A DNA stretch of 64,000 nt from Sinomonas terrae (GTDB taxonomy: Bacteria; Actinomycetota; Actinomycetes; Actinomycetales; Micrococcaceae). The notes beneath the pieces are model-generated. The model had not been told where the DNA came from, ran no database searches, and saw only the letters and a program-made list of their open reading frames with translations. Numbering within the stretch: the stretch's first letter is position 1; each line of letters opens with the position of its first letter. Made by a program: the position numbers and the translations under genes. Location of the stretch: contig NZ_JAKZBV010000001.1 of the NCBI RefSeq assembly GCF_022539255.1, forward strand, positions 3,348,001-3,412,000. Direction: 5' to 3'. Below are positions 17,686-25,205 of the stretch, one piece after another.

Positions 17686-18207
17686 TCAGCGCTCGAACAG
17701 GCCCTTCCCCACGTAGGGCGCGAGGCGGCCTCGCTGCTCCTCGGTCAGGCGCAGAAGGCGCCCGGAAGACTCGTCGACGAAGGCGACTGCCGTCGTCGCC
17801 CGCACGCACTCGTGGCCGTCTACGGGATCGTGGATCACGTAGTCGAGCGTGAGGGCGGCGGCCTTGAGCCCGCTCACCCAGACATCGACCTCGGCGGCCA
17901 CGTTCCGGTAGTCGAGAGGCTTGAGGTACCGCACGCGATGTTCGACGACGAGCGCGAGCGTGCCCTCCGGTACGTCCGAGAACAGGGGAACGATGGGGTC
18001 GACGCCGGAAGCTCCCGTGCCGCCGGGAGGGCCGAAGGCCGCGATGCGCGCTTCCTCGAGCATCCGGACGATCTGCACGTTGTTGATGTGGCCGTAGGCG
18101 TCCATGTCGCCCCAGCGCATGGGGACGCGCACTCGCAGCCGAGTCCCGGCGTCGCCCGTTCCGGGCTCGCCCGGAAGGGAGCCGCCGCTCTGTTCCGCTG
18201 TCGTCAT
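17686..18207 (-). CDS. Acyl-CoA thioesterase, hot-dog fold
   Basis: 173 residues. WGDMDAYGHINNVQIVRMLE at about residues 32-51 is the 4-hydroxybenzoyl-CoA-thioesterase/YbgC active-site motif, with the catalytic Asp in DMDAYGH. It continues with EHRVRYLKPLDYRNV, a typical second strand. It is predicted to hydrolyse short or aromatic acyl-CoA in the cytoplasm. The N-terminal 20 residues are Gly/Ser-rich and probably disordered. The gene stands alone. Confidence 0.85.
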   Translation of the reverse strand: MTTAEQSGGSLPGEPGTGDAGTRLRVRVPMRWGDMDAYGHINNVQIVRMLEEARIAAFGPPGGTGASGVDPIVPLFSDVPEGTLALVVEHRVRYLKPLDYRNVAAEVDVWVSGLKAAALTLDYVIHDPVDGHECVRATTAVAFVDESSGRLLRLTEEQRGRLAPYVGKGLFER

Positions 18208-18500
18208 GCCGTCCGGTCTATCACAGGGCCTAGTCCCCCTTGGGCCAGTCCCCCCTTGGGCCAGTCACCTTTGGCCCGGCCCCCCACGGCTTTGGTTGGC
18301 GGGGCCGGGCCAGGAGCGCTCGATGCTCCGCTGGCACTGCCCCTCCAGAGCCGGAGGGACCCGGCTCCGGGACCCGAGCCACGCTCGCCGGTCCCAGCCG
18401 GTTCGTTGCTTCCAGCTTAGGGAGGCAAGCTTGCCGAGGAATGACGCGAGTGTTTAATGCTCGTTACGTTGGCTCGGGAGAACGACGACGCCGCGCGGCT
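18208..18500. other. 293-bp intergenic region with terminator-like hairpin
   Basis: No gene recognised. It contains two near copies of CCCCTTGGGCCAGTC (from about 18235) and a strong GC-rich hairpin at 18272-18312. The remainder is anonymous GC-rich sequence between the end of the urease operon and the promoter of the thioesterase. Confidence 0.5.
18272..18312. terminator. GC-rich hairpin downstream of ureD
   Basis: TGGCCCGGCCCC and GGGGCCGGGCCA form a perfect 12-bp stem around a 17-base loop. It lies about 190 bp beyond the ureD stop, in the direction of urease transcription, and could end the operon transcript; it equally lies in the upstream region of the thioesterase gene. There is no T-run. 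Confidence 0.5.
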
Positions 18501-19523
18501 TCAGAGCTTGCGCAGGTTCAGGGGGGCCTGCCCGTGCCAGTTGGCGCGCATCCAGTTGAGCACCGCGTGGACCACGGCCTCGGCGGACTGGGTGGAGTCC
18601 GCGAGCGCGCGGAGGGCGAAGCCCGGGACTTCGAGACGAGTGACGCCGATGAGCGGCGACCGAGAAGACGACCGAGAAGACGGCGCGGCCTGCGAAGGCG
18701 ACCCGAACCGTTCGGCGAGCAGCGCGCGAAGGGCGGCGACAGCGCCGTCGTCGGCCGTGGGGTCCACGACGAGCAGGGACGCGATGTGGGAACGGCCGTC
18801 GAGCATGAGCGGCCCCGTTCCGCCGTCGTCCGGCCGGATGAGGAGGTTGTCGGCGACCGCCAAGCGGCCTGCAAGCCGCACGCGGGTCACGAGCGAGACC
18901 TCTTCGAAGCGGAACGGCTCGCCTTGCGGGGACCAGCCCTGCGTGACGATCTCGGCGAGCGCGAGCGATGCGTCCGCCGCCATCTCTACCTGCGTGTCCT
19001 GGTGATACCGAGCCTCGCGGTACGCAATGAGGGCGTCCGGGACGGACTCAAGGCGTGCTCCGGGCCCGAGGTGGAGGTGCTGGACTGCACGAACCGGGCC
19101 CTGCGGGGTCCGGTAGACCTTCGTGGCGGACTGGGTCGTGAGCAGCACGGAGGCGCCCTCCGCGACCTCGATCCGCGTCGCGTAAGTGTCCCCGCCGAGG
19201 TAGCCGCCGCCCGGATTCACGAGAGTGAACGAAGGCTGCCCCGAGGCGTCCGGGTAGTGGGCCCTGAGCACCCGCAGGGAGCCGGCGGTGAACTGGCCGA
19301 CGGCGGCGCTCCGGCTCCCGCGGCGGGCGATGCGAAGGCGCAGCTCGCCCGTGAGGCGAGCGGCCGTCGTCGTCCGCTCCCCTTGCGCCGCCAACCCCCG
19401 TTGCGCCGTCAGCTCCCCTTGCGCCGCCAACCCCCGTTGCGCCGTCACCTCTGCAGGGTGTGACCCTGCGGAGGTGACGGCGCGAGATGGGGCGACGACG
19501 GCGGGGTCCGGCTCGGGCGTCAC
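18501..19523 (-). CDS. ureD: Urease accessory protein UreD (UreH)
   Basis: 340 residues from a GTG that overlaps the ureG stop by four bases. The conserved UreD core starts near residue 52 (GELRLRIARR) and includes VNPGGGYLGGDTY, LTTQSATKVYRTP and LSRS-like later strands. UreD scaffolds apo-urease and receives nickel from the UreEFG complex. The N-terminal about 50 residues are odd: a hairpin repeat (19439-19483) and two 36-bp tandem units are translated there as VTAQRGLAAQG-type repeats, absent from normal UreD. No in-frame ATG, GTG or TTG lies between the repeats and the core, so the repeat is probably translated. UreD is the last gene of the operon. Confidence 0.88.
   Translation of the reverse strand: MTPEPDPAVVAPSRAVTSAGSHPAEVTAQRGLAAQGELTAQRGLAAQGERTTTAARLTGELRLRIARRGSRSAAVGQFTAGSLRVLRAHYPDASGQPSFTLVNPGGGYLGGDTYATRIEVAEGASVLLTTQSATKVYRTPQGPVRAVQHLHLGPGARLESVPDALIAYREARYHQDTQVEMAADASLALAEIVTQGWSPQGEPFRFEEVSLVTRVRLAGRLAVADNLLIRPDDGGTGPLMLDGRSHIASLLVVDPTADDGAVAALRALLAERFGSPSQAAPSSRSSSRSPLIGVTRLEVPGFALRALADSTQSAEAVVHAVLNWMRANWHGQAPLNLRKL
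19377..19448. repeat. 36-bp tandem repeat in the 5-prime part of ureD
   Basis: Two consecutive 36-bp units begin at 19377 and 19413, each containing CTTGCGCCGCCAACCCCCGT and GCGCCGTCAGCTCC or its variant. The unit length is a multiple of three, so each adds 12 residues (ELTAQRGLAAQG) to UreD. The word GCGCCGTCAGCTCC is identical to the left arm of the hairpin repeat at 41475, linking this tandem to that family. Confidence 0.75.
19439..19483. repeat. Covarying hairpin repeat, copy D (inside ureD)
   Basis: Left arm GCGCCGTCACCTCTGCAGGG(T), loop GTG, right arm ACCCTGCGGAGGTGACGGCG(C). All 21 positions pair except one G-T wobble. The same outer and inner sequence occurs at 32065, 41475 and 60279 with different but compensating middle bases. 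This is the only copy inside a coding region. Confidence 0.85.
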
Positions 19524-20134
19524 GCGAGGTCCGTCATAAGCACGTCGCGTCGGATCCACTCGAGCACGTAGTCGAGGCCCTCGTCCGTCTTCAGATTCGT
19601 GAAGCAGAACGGCTTGTCCCCGCGGAAGGACTTCGAGTCGCGTTCCATGGTCTCGAGATCGGCGCCCACGAACGGGGCGAGATCGGTCTTGTTGATGACG
19701 AGCAGGTCCGACTTGATCATCCCCTGCCCGGCCTTCCGCGGGATCTTCTCGCCTTGGGCCACGTCGATGACGTAGATCGAGAAGTCCACGAGCTCGGGAC
19801 TGAACGTCGCCGAGAGGTTGTCGCCGCCGGACTCGACGAAGATGAGCTCGAGGTCGGAGTGGCGCTCCTTGAGCTCCTCGATCGCCGCCGTATTCATGGA
19901 CGTGTCCTCGCGGATCGCGGTGTGCGGGCAGCCCCCGGTCTCGACGCCGACGATCCGATCCTCCGGAAGCACCCCGTTCCGGGCAAGGATCTTCGCGTCC
20001 TCGATCGTGTAGATGTCGTTCGTGATGGCGGCCATCGAGAGATCGCCGATGAGCGCCCGCGTCACGCGCTCCACGAGTTGCGTCTTGCCAGCGCCCACGG
20101 GGCCGCCGATGCCGATGATGACTGGATCACTCAC
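19520..20134 (-). CDS. ureG: Urease accessory GTPase UreG
   Basis: 204 residues, GTG start behind AGGAG. P-loop GIGGPVGAGKTQLVERV at the N-terminus, VETGGCPHTAIRED with the nickel-binding Cys-Pro-His motif (about residues 66-68), ESGGDNLSATFSPELVD and INKTDLAPFVG (base-specific NKTD). UreG dimerises around nickel and uses GTP hydrolysis to load it into urease. It lies between ureF and ureD in the operon, overlapping ureD by four bases. Confidence 0.96.
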   Translation of the reverse strand: MSDPVIIGIGGPVGAGKTQLVERVTRALIGDLSMAAITNDIYTIEDAKILARNGVLPEDRIVGVETGGCPHTAIREDTSMNTAAIEELKERHSDLELIFVESGGDNLSATFSPELVDFSIYVIDVAQGEKIPRKAGQGMIKSDLLVINKTDLAPFVGADLETMERDSKSFRGDKPFCFTNLKTDEGLDYVLEWIRRDVLMTDLA

Positions 20135-20144
20135 GTCAATCTCC

Positions 20145-20846
20145 TTAGCTCATGAACAGGCGCGCACGCTGGTGCTCGTGCCTCATCTGGTGGATTTCGA
20201 GGGCCGGTGCTGCGGCGCCGAAGTGCCGCGGGTCGACGGTGCGGGAACGCACGACGGCGGCCGGCACCTTCGCGCGGAGTGTCGCCAGGACCCGTTGTCC
20301 GGCGAGCTGACCGAGCGGGATTGCGCGAACGGCGTTGTACGTGAGGGAGGTCAGGGTCGAATAGAGATAGGCCTCGACAAGCGTCTCCTCGTCGAGGCCT
20401 TGGCCCGCGCCCCCGAGCGCGAACGCAACCGCATGGTGGCCGCGGCACCTGCCGTCTGCAACGGCTGAGCTGTACTCCTCAACGACGGTGGATGGGAAGG
20501 CTTCCCGCGCGATCTCCAGAAGGCGGCGCCCCATCTTGAGGCTCGCGGCGCGGATCTGTGCGGGGATGAGGAGCGCGGTGAGTTCGGCGTCGAGGGCCTC
20601 AATTCCGGCGATTCCCTCTGTGCGGGAAGCGGCGTGTGCGCGGCGCACGACGACGGCGTCGGTGTGGGTGAGCTGCGTCGCCAGGAAACCCTCGAGCCAT
20701 GCGAGGAGCGTTGTCTCGTCACTGACTTCGCCTGACCCGAGATAGGCCTCGAGCCCGAAGGAGTGGCTGAACGCCCCGGTGGGCAGGGCCGAGTCGGTGA
20801 GCTGGAGAAGCGTGCTTGTCCAGGACATGTCAGCGCGTGTGCCCAT
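20145..20846 (-). CDS. ureF: Urease accessory protein UreF
   Basis: 233 residues from the ATG at 20846, or 227 from the ATG at 20828 (MSWTSTLLQLTDSALPTGAF), which matches the usual family start better; neither has a clear ribosome binding site. The DSALPTGAFSHSFGLE signature and the all-helical remainder (LTSLTYNAVRAIPLGQLAGQ) are typical. UreF bridges UreD and UreG during nickel insertion. Its 5-prime end lies inside a 16-bp tandem repeat shared with the end of ureE. Confidence 0.93.
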   Translation of the reverse strand: MGTRADMSWTSTLLQLTDSALPTGAFSHSFGLEAYLGSGEVSDETTLLAWLEGFLATQLTHTDAVVVRRAHAASRTEGIAGIEALDAELTALLIPAQIRAASLKMGRRLLEIAREAFPSTVVEEYSSAVADGRCRGHHAVAFALGGAGQGLDEETLVEAYLYSTLTSLTYNAVRAIPLGQLAGQRVLATLRAKVPAAVVRSRTVDPRHFGAAAPALEIHQMRHEHQRARLFMS

Positions 20847-20894
20847 CAGCGCGTGCGTCCATCAGCGTTTGTGCCCATCAGTGCGTGTGCTCGG
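20831..20894. repeat. 16-bp tandem repeat across the ureE-ureF junction
   Basis: Units CAGCGCGTGTGCCCAT at 20831, 20847, 20863 and a partial unit at 20879. On the minus strand each of the first three ends the word ATG followed by a GGCAC- or GACGC-type stretch, so candidate ATG codons recur in three different frames. The array includes the ureE stop and the ureF start. Confidence 0.75.
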
Positions 20895-21375
20895 CGTGGC
20901 GGAACGGAACGGCCATCACCCGTTCCTCGCGGGAATACGGGACGCCGTGGCGGTCGAGGAAGTCCTGGACGGTGTGGTCATACTGGCAGACCATGACCTC
21001 CGAACCGCCGAATCCGCCGTCCGTGTCGAAGAACTGGGCCTGAAGGTGCCGGTTCCCGAGCGAATGCGCGGTGAACAGGGCCTCGCCGATGGTTCGCGGC
21101 GCGATGACCAGGACGTCGGTCGGCTCGACGGCGATCACCACGACGTTGCCTAGATGGTCGCCGCCCTCCTGGACCGCGAGGATGTCGCCGTCACGCAGGT
21201 CCGGCGAGCCGGCCGGGAGCCGGATCCCGATCTCTGTTCCATGATCCGTGCGGACCCGCAGGATGCGCTTCGCAAGGTCCGCGCTCGGCAGGACGACCCG
21301 CTCGCGATGGTGGCCTTCGTACGCGACGGCCGCGTCGTCGTCGTACATGTTCCCGAGGATCTCGGTGACGATCAT
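20878..21375 (-). CDS. ureE: Urease accessory nickel chaperone UreE
   Basis: 165 residues. N-terminal peptide-binding domain (VLPSADLAKRILRVRTDHGT), then GDILAVQEGGDHLGNVVVIA, and the metal-binding domain containing HSLGNRHLQAQF with the conserved GNRH histidine. The C-terminus has only a short His tail (HAEHTH), compared with the long His-rich tails of enterobacterial UreE. It delivers nickel to UreG. It is 49 bp downstream of ureBC and abuts ureF. Confidence 0.94.
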   Translation of the reverse strand: MIVTEILGNMYDDDAAVAYEGHHRERVVLPSADLAKRILRVRTDHGTEIGIRLPAGSPDLRDGDILAVQEGGDHLGNVVVIAVEPTDVLVIAPRTIGEALFTAHSLGNRHLQAQFFDTDGGFGGSEVMVCQYDHTVQDFLDRHGVPYSREERVMAVPFRHAEHTH

Positions 21376-21424
21376 GTGCGTTCACTCCCAGAAGCGGACC
21401 TGACGAACAGACCCAAGAATGCCA

Positions 21425-23578
21425 TCAGAACAAGAAATAGCGCTGCGCGAGCGGCAGGGTCTCGACGGGATCGCACGTTGCGAGTTCGCCGTCGACCCTC
21501 ACCTCGTAGGTTTCGGGATCGACCTCGATGCTCGGCGTCTCGCCGTTGAACGGGAGGTCGGCTTTTCGGAGGGAGCGGATGCCGCCGACGGCGCGGATGT
21601 TCTTTTTGAGCCCCAGCCGCTCGGGCACGCCGAGATCGATCGCCGCGCGGGAGAGGAACGTGATCGATGAGCTCTGGGCGCTCCCGCCGTACGCGGCCCA
21701 CGCCATGCGGAGCGTCTGGGGCTGCGGGGTCGGGATCGAGGCGTTGGGATCGCCCATGATGGAGTTCGCGATCGTCCCCCCTTTGATGACGAGGTCCGGC
21801 TTCACGCCGAAGAACGCGGGGTCCCACAGGACGAGGTCGGCGAACTTGCCGACCTCGACCGATCCCACGAAGTCGCCGATCCCCTGGGCGATGGCCGGGT
21901 TGATCGTGTACTTCGCGATGTAGCGCTTGATGCGGAAGTTGTCCGCGGGTCCCGGGCCGCCGCCGTCGGCCGGGGCAAGTGGCCCCCGCTGGGCCTTCAT
22001 CTTGTCCGCGAGCTGCCACGTGCGCGTGATGACCTCGCCCACCCGGCCCATCGCCTGCGAGTCACTCGACATGATCGAGAAGACGCCCAGATCGTGGAGC
22101 ACGTCCTCGGCCGCGATCGTCTCAGCGCGGATCCGGGAATCGGCGAAGGCAACGTCCTCGGGAATCTGCGGGCTCAGGTGGTGGCACACCATGAGCATGT
22201 CGAGGTGTTCCTCGGCCGTGTTCCGGGTGAACGGGATGGTGGGGTTGGTCGAGGCCGGGAGAACGTTGGGTCGGCCGGCGATGGCGATGATGTCTGGGGC
22301 GTGGCCGCCGCCGGCACCCTCGGTGTGGAACGTGTGGATGACGCGGTCGCCGATCGCGGCAATCGTGTCCTCGACGAAGCCGCACTCGTTGAGGGTGTCG
22401 GTGTGGATGGCGATCTGCACGTCGTACTCGTCCGCGATGCGCAGAGACGTATCAATCGACGAGTGCGTCGCGCCCCAATCCTCGTGGATCTTGAGGCCGA
22501 TCGCCCCCGCCTCGATCTGCTCCGCGAGCGGCTCCGTCCGGCTCGCGTGCCCCTTGCCGAGGAAGCCGAAGTTCATGGGCAGCCCCTCGACGGCCTCGAG
22601 CATCCGGGCGATGTGCCACGCACCGGGGGTCACCGTCGTCGCCTTCGTCCCCTCGGCCGGACCCGTCCCGCCGCCGATCATCGTCGTGATCCCGGATGCC
22701 AGGGCGGTCGGGACTTGGTCCGGGGAGATGAAGTGGATGTGCGTGTCGATCCCGCCCGCAGTGAGGATCTTCCGCTCCCCCGCGATGATCTCCGTCGACG
22801 CGCCGACCGTGATGTCGACGCCGTCCTGCAGGAGCGGGTTTCCTGCCTTGCCGATGGCTTGGACGTGGCCGTCGCGCACGGCGACGTCGGCCTTGTAGAT
22901 GCCCGCGTAGTCGACGATGAGCGCGTTCGTGATGACGGTGTCCGGGACGCCCTCCAGGCCGCCCGCCGCACCCCTTGTCAGCCGCCCATTCTGCCCCATG
23001 CCGTCACGCAGCACCTTGCCGCCGCCGAACACGACCTCGTCCCCATACACGGTGTAGTCGTCCTCGACTTCGGCGAACAGGCCGGTGTCGCCGAGGCGCA
23101 CGCGGTCACCGACGGTCGGGCCGTAGAGCTGGGCGTACTGCGAGCGCGGGATGGTGCGGTTGGGGATCCCCTTGGCAGGCGAAGGCTCGGGCGGGACGGA
23201 CGACGGCGCCGCGCCGCCGTCGTCGTTCGTCTCGCCTTGTGCGCCCGGGGGGTCAAGCGGACCATCGGTGAGGTTCCGAAGCCCGTAGACCTCGCGCGCA
23301 CCGCCGAGCGGCACGAGGCGCACCGTCTTGCGGTCGCCGGGCTCGAAGCGGACAGCGGTGCCTGCGGGAATGTCGAGGCGGAGGCCGTGGGCGGCCTCGC
23401 GGTCGAAGTCGAGGGCCCGGTTCGTCTCGGCGAAGTGGTAGTGGGAGCCGACCTGGACGGGGCGATCGCCCGTGTTGGTGACCTCGAGTTCGGTGACGGG
23501 ACGCCCCTCGTTGAGGACGATCTCCCCGTCCGCGGGGAGGGTCTGGCCCGGGATGAAGGGCTCGGCCTGCTCGCTCAT
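21425..23578 (-). CDS. ureC: Urease beta-alpha subunit fusion (UreB-UreC)
   Basis: 717 residues in one frame. Residues 1-105 are a full UreB (PGQTLPADGEIVLNEGR, VGSHYHFAETNRALDFDR). A Pro/Gly-rich linker of about 40 residues follows (PPGAQGETNDDGG ... PPEPSPAKGI). From about residue 145 the complete UreC begins (IPRSQYAQLYGPTVGDRVRL). All active-site features are present: GGIDTHIHFI (two nickel His), GLKIHEDWG (carbamylated Lys and His), AIHTDTLNE, HTFHTEGAGGGHAPD, MVCHHLSPQ and IMSSDSQAMGR. It hydrolyses urea to ammonia and carbamate with UreA. A strong AGGAGG precedes the ATG; ureA is 9 bp upstream. The fusion is in frame and does not look like a frameshift. Confidence 0.95.
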   Translation of the reverse strand: MSEQAEPFIPGQTLPADGEIVLNEGRPVTELEVTNTGDRPVQVGSHYHFAETNRALDFDREAAHGLRLDIPAGTAVRFEPGDRKTVRLVPLGGAREVYGLRNLTDGPLDPPGAQGETNDDGGAAPSSVPPEPSPAKGIPNRTIPRSQYAQLYGPTVGDRVRLGDTGLFAEVEDDYTVYGDEVVFGGGKVLRDGMGQNGRLTRGAAGGLEGVPDTVITNALIVDYAGIYKADVAVRDGHVQAIGKAGNPLLQDGVDITVGASTEIIAGERKILTAGGIDTHIHFISPDQVPTALASGITTMIGGGTGPAEGTKATTVTPGAWHIARMLEAVEGLPMNFGFLGKGHASRTEPLAEQIEAGAIGLKIHEDWGATHSSIDTSLRIADEYDVQIAIHTDTLNECGFVEDTIAAIGDRVIHTFHTEGAGGGHAPDIIAIAGRPNVLPASTNPTIPFTRNTAEEHLDMLMVCHHLSPQIPEDVAFADSRIRAETIAAEDVLHDLGVFSIMSSDSQAMGRVGEVITRTWQLADKMKAQRGPLAPADGGGPGPADNFRIKRYIAKYTINPAIAQGIGDFVGSVEVGKFADLVLWDPAFFGVKPDLVIKGGTIANSIMGDPNASIPTPQPQTLRMAWAAYGGSAQSSSITFLSRAAIDLGVPERLGLKKNIRAVGGIRSLRKADLPFNGETPSIEVDPETYEVRVDGELATCDPVETLPLAQRYFLF
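23200..23223. repeat. Inverted repeat in the ureB-ureC linker
   Basis: ACGACGGCG and CGCCGTCGT form a perfect 9-bp inverted repeat with a six-base loop, exactly where the beta and alpha parts are joined (linker residues NDDGGAAPSS). A similar residue run, NDGGAAPS, occurs in the tail of the MFS exporter near 29895. This may be a small repeat or chance in very GC-rich linker DNA. Confidence 0.5.
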
Positions 23579-23587
23579 GCGGTCCTC

Positions 23588-23890
23588 CTAGCGGATCGGC
23601 TCGTGGACGGTGACGAGCTTCGTGCCGTCCGGGAAGGTGGCCTCGATCTGGACGTCATGGATCATCTCGGGCACGCCCTCCATGACATCCTCGCGCGCAA
23701 GGATCGTGGTGCCCCAGCTCATGAGCTCGGCGACGCTGCGCCCGTCCCGCGCACCCTCGATGAGCTCGTAGCTGATGATCGCGACCGCCTCGGGATAGTT
23801 CAGCTTGAGTCCGCGCGCCTGCCGCCGCCGGGCGAGATCCGCCGCGACGACGATCATGAGCTTCTCCTGTTCGCGCGGACTGAGCCTCAC
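23588..23890 (-). CDS. ureA: Urease gamma subunit
   Basis: 100 residues, GTG start preceded by AGGAG. MRLSPREQEKLMIVVAADLA and RRRQARGLKLNYPEAVAIIS are the family signature; MEGVPEMIHDVQIEATFPDG and VTVHEPIR close the usual sequence. First gene of the minus-strand urease operon; a divergent gene starts 95 bp away, so the operon promoter lies in 23891-23984. Unlike Helicobacter, gamma is separate while beta is fused to alpha. Confidence 0.96.
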   Translation of the reverse strand: MRLSPREQEKLMIVVAADLARRRQARGLKLNYPEAVAIISYELIEGARDGRSVAELMSWGTTILAREDVMEGVPEMIHDVQIEATFPDGTKLVTVHEPIR

Positions 23891-23984
23891 GGGTTCTCCT
23901 CAAGACGGGCGGCGGGGACCTAATCTGGGGATGCTAGGCGGCTCATATTACCTGTGTGTTTCCAAGCGTGAGAGAGGGAAGACC

Positions 23985-24299
23985 ATGCTGTTCCAGCACG
24001 GCGACGACAACCCTGTCCACCGTCTCCTCATCCGCACCACCCCCGGCACGAAGTTCGCCGAGGTCGTGATCGGCGGCAAGATGGCGTTCGAGGCCGACCA
24101 CGTCCTGCCGGATGAGGCATGGAGCGTCGTCGTCAAGGGCAGTGCCCGCCTTCTCGAGCACTCGGGCGAGATCGAAGCGGCCGAGGCCACTGGCATCGAG
24201 TCCTGGCTGCCGACCGTCAAGACCGTCTACGTGGAGATCAAGCCGAAGCACGTCGAAGGGCGCCACTTCCGGCTCGGGCCGGAGCCCGCGGAGTCCTAG
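23985..24299 (+). CDS. N-terminally short pyridoxamine-phosphate-oxidase-like (FMN-binding) protein
   Basis: 104 residues from an ATG with GAGAGGG upstream. The sequence LLIRTTPGTKFAEVVIGGKM, AFEADHVLPDEAWSVVVKGS and ARLLE matches the second half of the Pyridox_ox_2 split-barrel family (RT.PGTK, VaFEaD, WSV.v.G.A). The first about 45-50 residues of the usual 140-150-residue protein are absent, and the DNA upstream is the urease promoter region with no fragment of the missing part in another frame that I can see. It may be a short functional variant, or a remnant. Confidence 0.65.
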   Translation: MLFQHGDDNPVHRLLIRTTPGTKFAEVVIGGKMAFEADHVLPDEAWSVVVKGSARLLEHSGEIEAAEATGIESWLPTVKTVYVEIKPKHVEGRHFRLGPEPAES

Positions 24300-24481
24300 G
24301 CGCCGCGCTCGAAGGACCTTGTGCACGTGCGGCTCCTGCGGAGGGAGTAGCGGAACTTACTCCCCCGGCGGGAGGACCGTCACAGGTTCGCGGGGAACAA
24401 TAGGCCTCGAATCGCTCCGAAACGGCCGCTCGAAACGACGCGGCGGCGCTGAGCGGACCAAACCGATTGCGAGGAGAACCT

Positions 24482-24922
24482 ATGACCACGCCTGCAACCC
24501 CTCAACCGAACAAGCTACTCCGCCGCTCGCGGGAGGCGCTCGCGACGCTCGGCGTGCAGTTCCTGCTAGGAATGGGCGCGAACCTCGTCGGGACGCCCCA
24601 GGACAACACCGACGGCGGCCGGATCGTGGCGGCGTCCCTGCTTGGCCTGCACATTCTCGTGGGTGTGGCGGTCGTCGTCGTCGCGATCCGCCTGTGGATG
24701 GTGGCCCGCGACGAGGAACTCGGCGAGCGTGTGGCCCTCTGGGCGCTGGTGGTCCTCGCGGTGACATTCCTCATCGGCATCGGCACCATGCTCATGGACA
24801 GCGGATGGCTCTCGTTCCTCATGGCCCTCGGCTGGCTGATCGGAGTCGGCCTCTACATCCAGACCTTCGTCCTCGCTTCGCGGGCAGGCGCGGGGACGCG
24901 CCCGTCAACTGGAATTGTCTGA
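24482..24922 (+). CDS. Small four-helix membrane protein, unknown function
   Basis: 146 residues; ATG preceded by GAGGAGA. Four hydrophobic helices at about 25-40, 50-75, 85-105 and 110-135 (LLGLHILVGVAVVVVAIRLW, ALVVLAVTFLIGIGTMLMDS). The pattern of a short Arg-rich N-terminus and a Gly-rich third helix resembles uncharacterised small integral proteins of Micrococcaceae. No partner is evident. Followed by the repeat array at 24975. Confidence 0.7.
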   Translation: MTTPATPQPNKLLRRSREALATLGVQFLLGMGANLVGTPQDNTDGGRIVAASLLGLHILVGVAVVVVAIRLWMVARDEELGERVALWALVVLAVTFLIGIGTMLMDSGWLSFLMALGWLIGVGLYIQTFVLASRAGAGTRPSTGIV

Positions 24923-24974
24923 TCCCCCCTCGTCCGACCCCCGCTCCGCCCGGCCCCGGCCCCACTGGTCTTCG

Positions 24975-25178
24975 TTTCGGGTACAGATAAACCCTCCCCC
25001 AAACCTTTCGGGTACAGATAATCCCTCCCCCAAACCTTTCGGGTACAGATAATCCCTCGGTTGAGTGGACTATCTGTACCCGAAACGCCGGCGGGGGCGG
25101 ATACCTGTACCCGAAACGCGTCAGGTAAGGGATATCTGTACCCGAAACGCGTCAGGTAAGGGATATCTGTACCCGAAA
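24975..25178. repeat. Array A of the TTTCGGGTACAG word
   Basis: Three forward copies of TTTCGGGTACAGATA begin at 24975, 25006 and 25037; four inverted copies (TATCTGTACCCGAAA, one TACCTGTACCCGAAA) begin at 25071, 25102, 25133 and 25164. Spacing is exactly 31 bp within each set. The two sets face each other across 19 bp, so the whole array can fold into one long imperfect hairpin. It lies between the convergent membrane-protein gene and ABC exporter gene (24923-25205). No ORF of its own. Confidence 0.9.
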
Positions 25179-25205
25179 CGAGGAGTGGGCCGGGGTGGGG
25201 GCTTG

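Noticed and set aside
23200..23223. ureB-ureC fusion as a sequencing frameshift
   Set aside because: The linker is long, in frame, of normal codon character, and both flanking domains are complete; a single-base error would shift frame in one of them.
24975..25178. CRISPR array
   Set aside because: Units are only 13-15 bp, occur in both orientations, and intervals are near-identical rather than unique spacers; no cas genes nearby.
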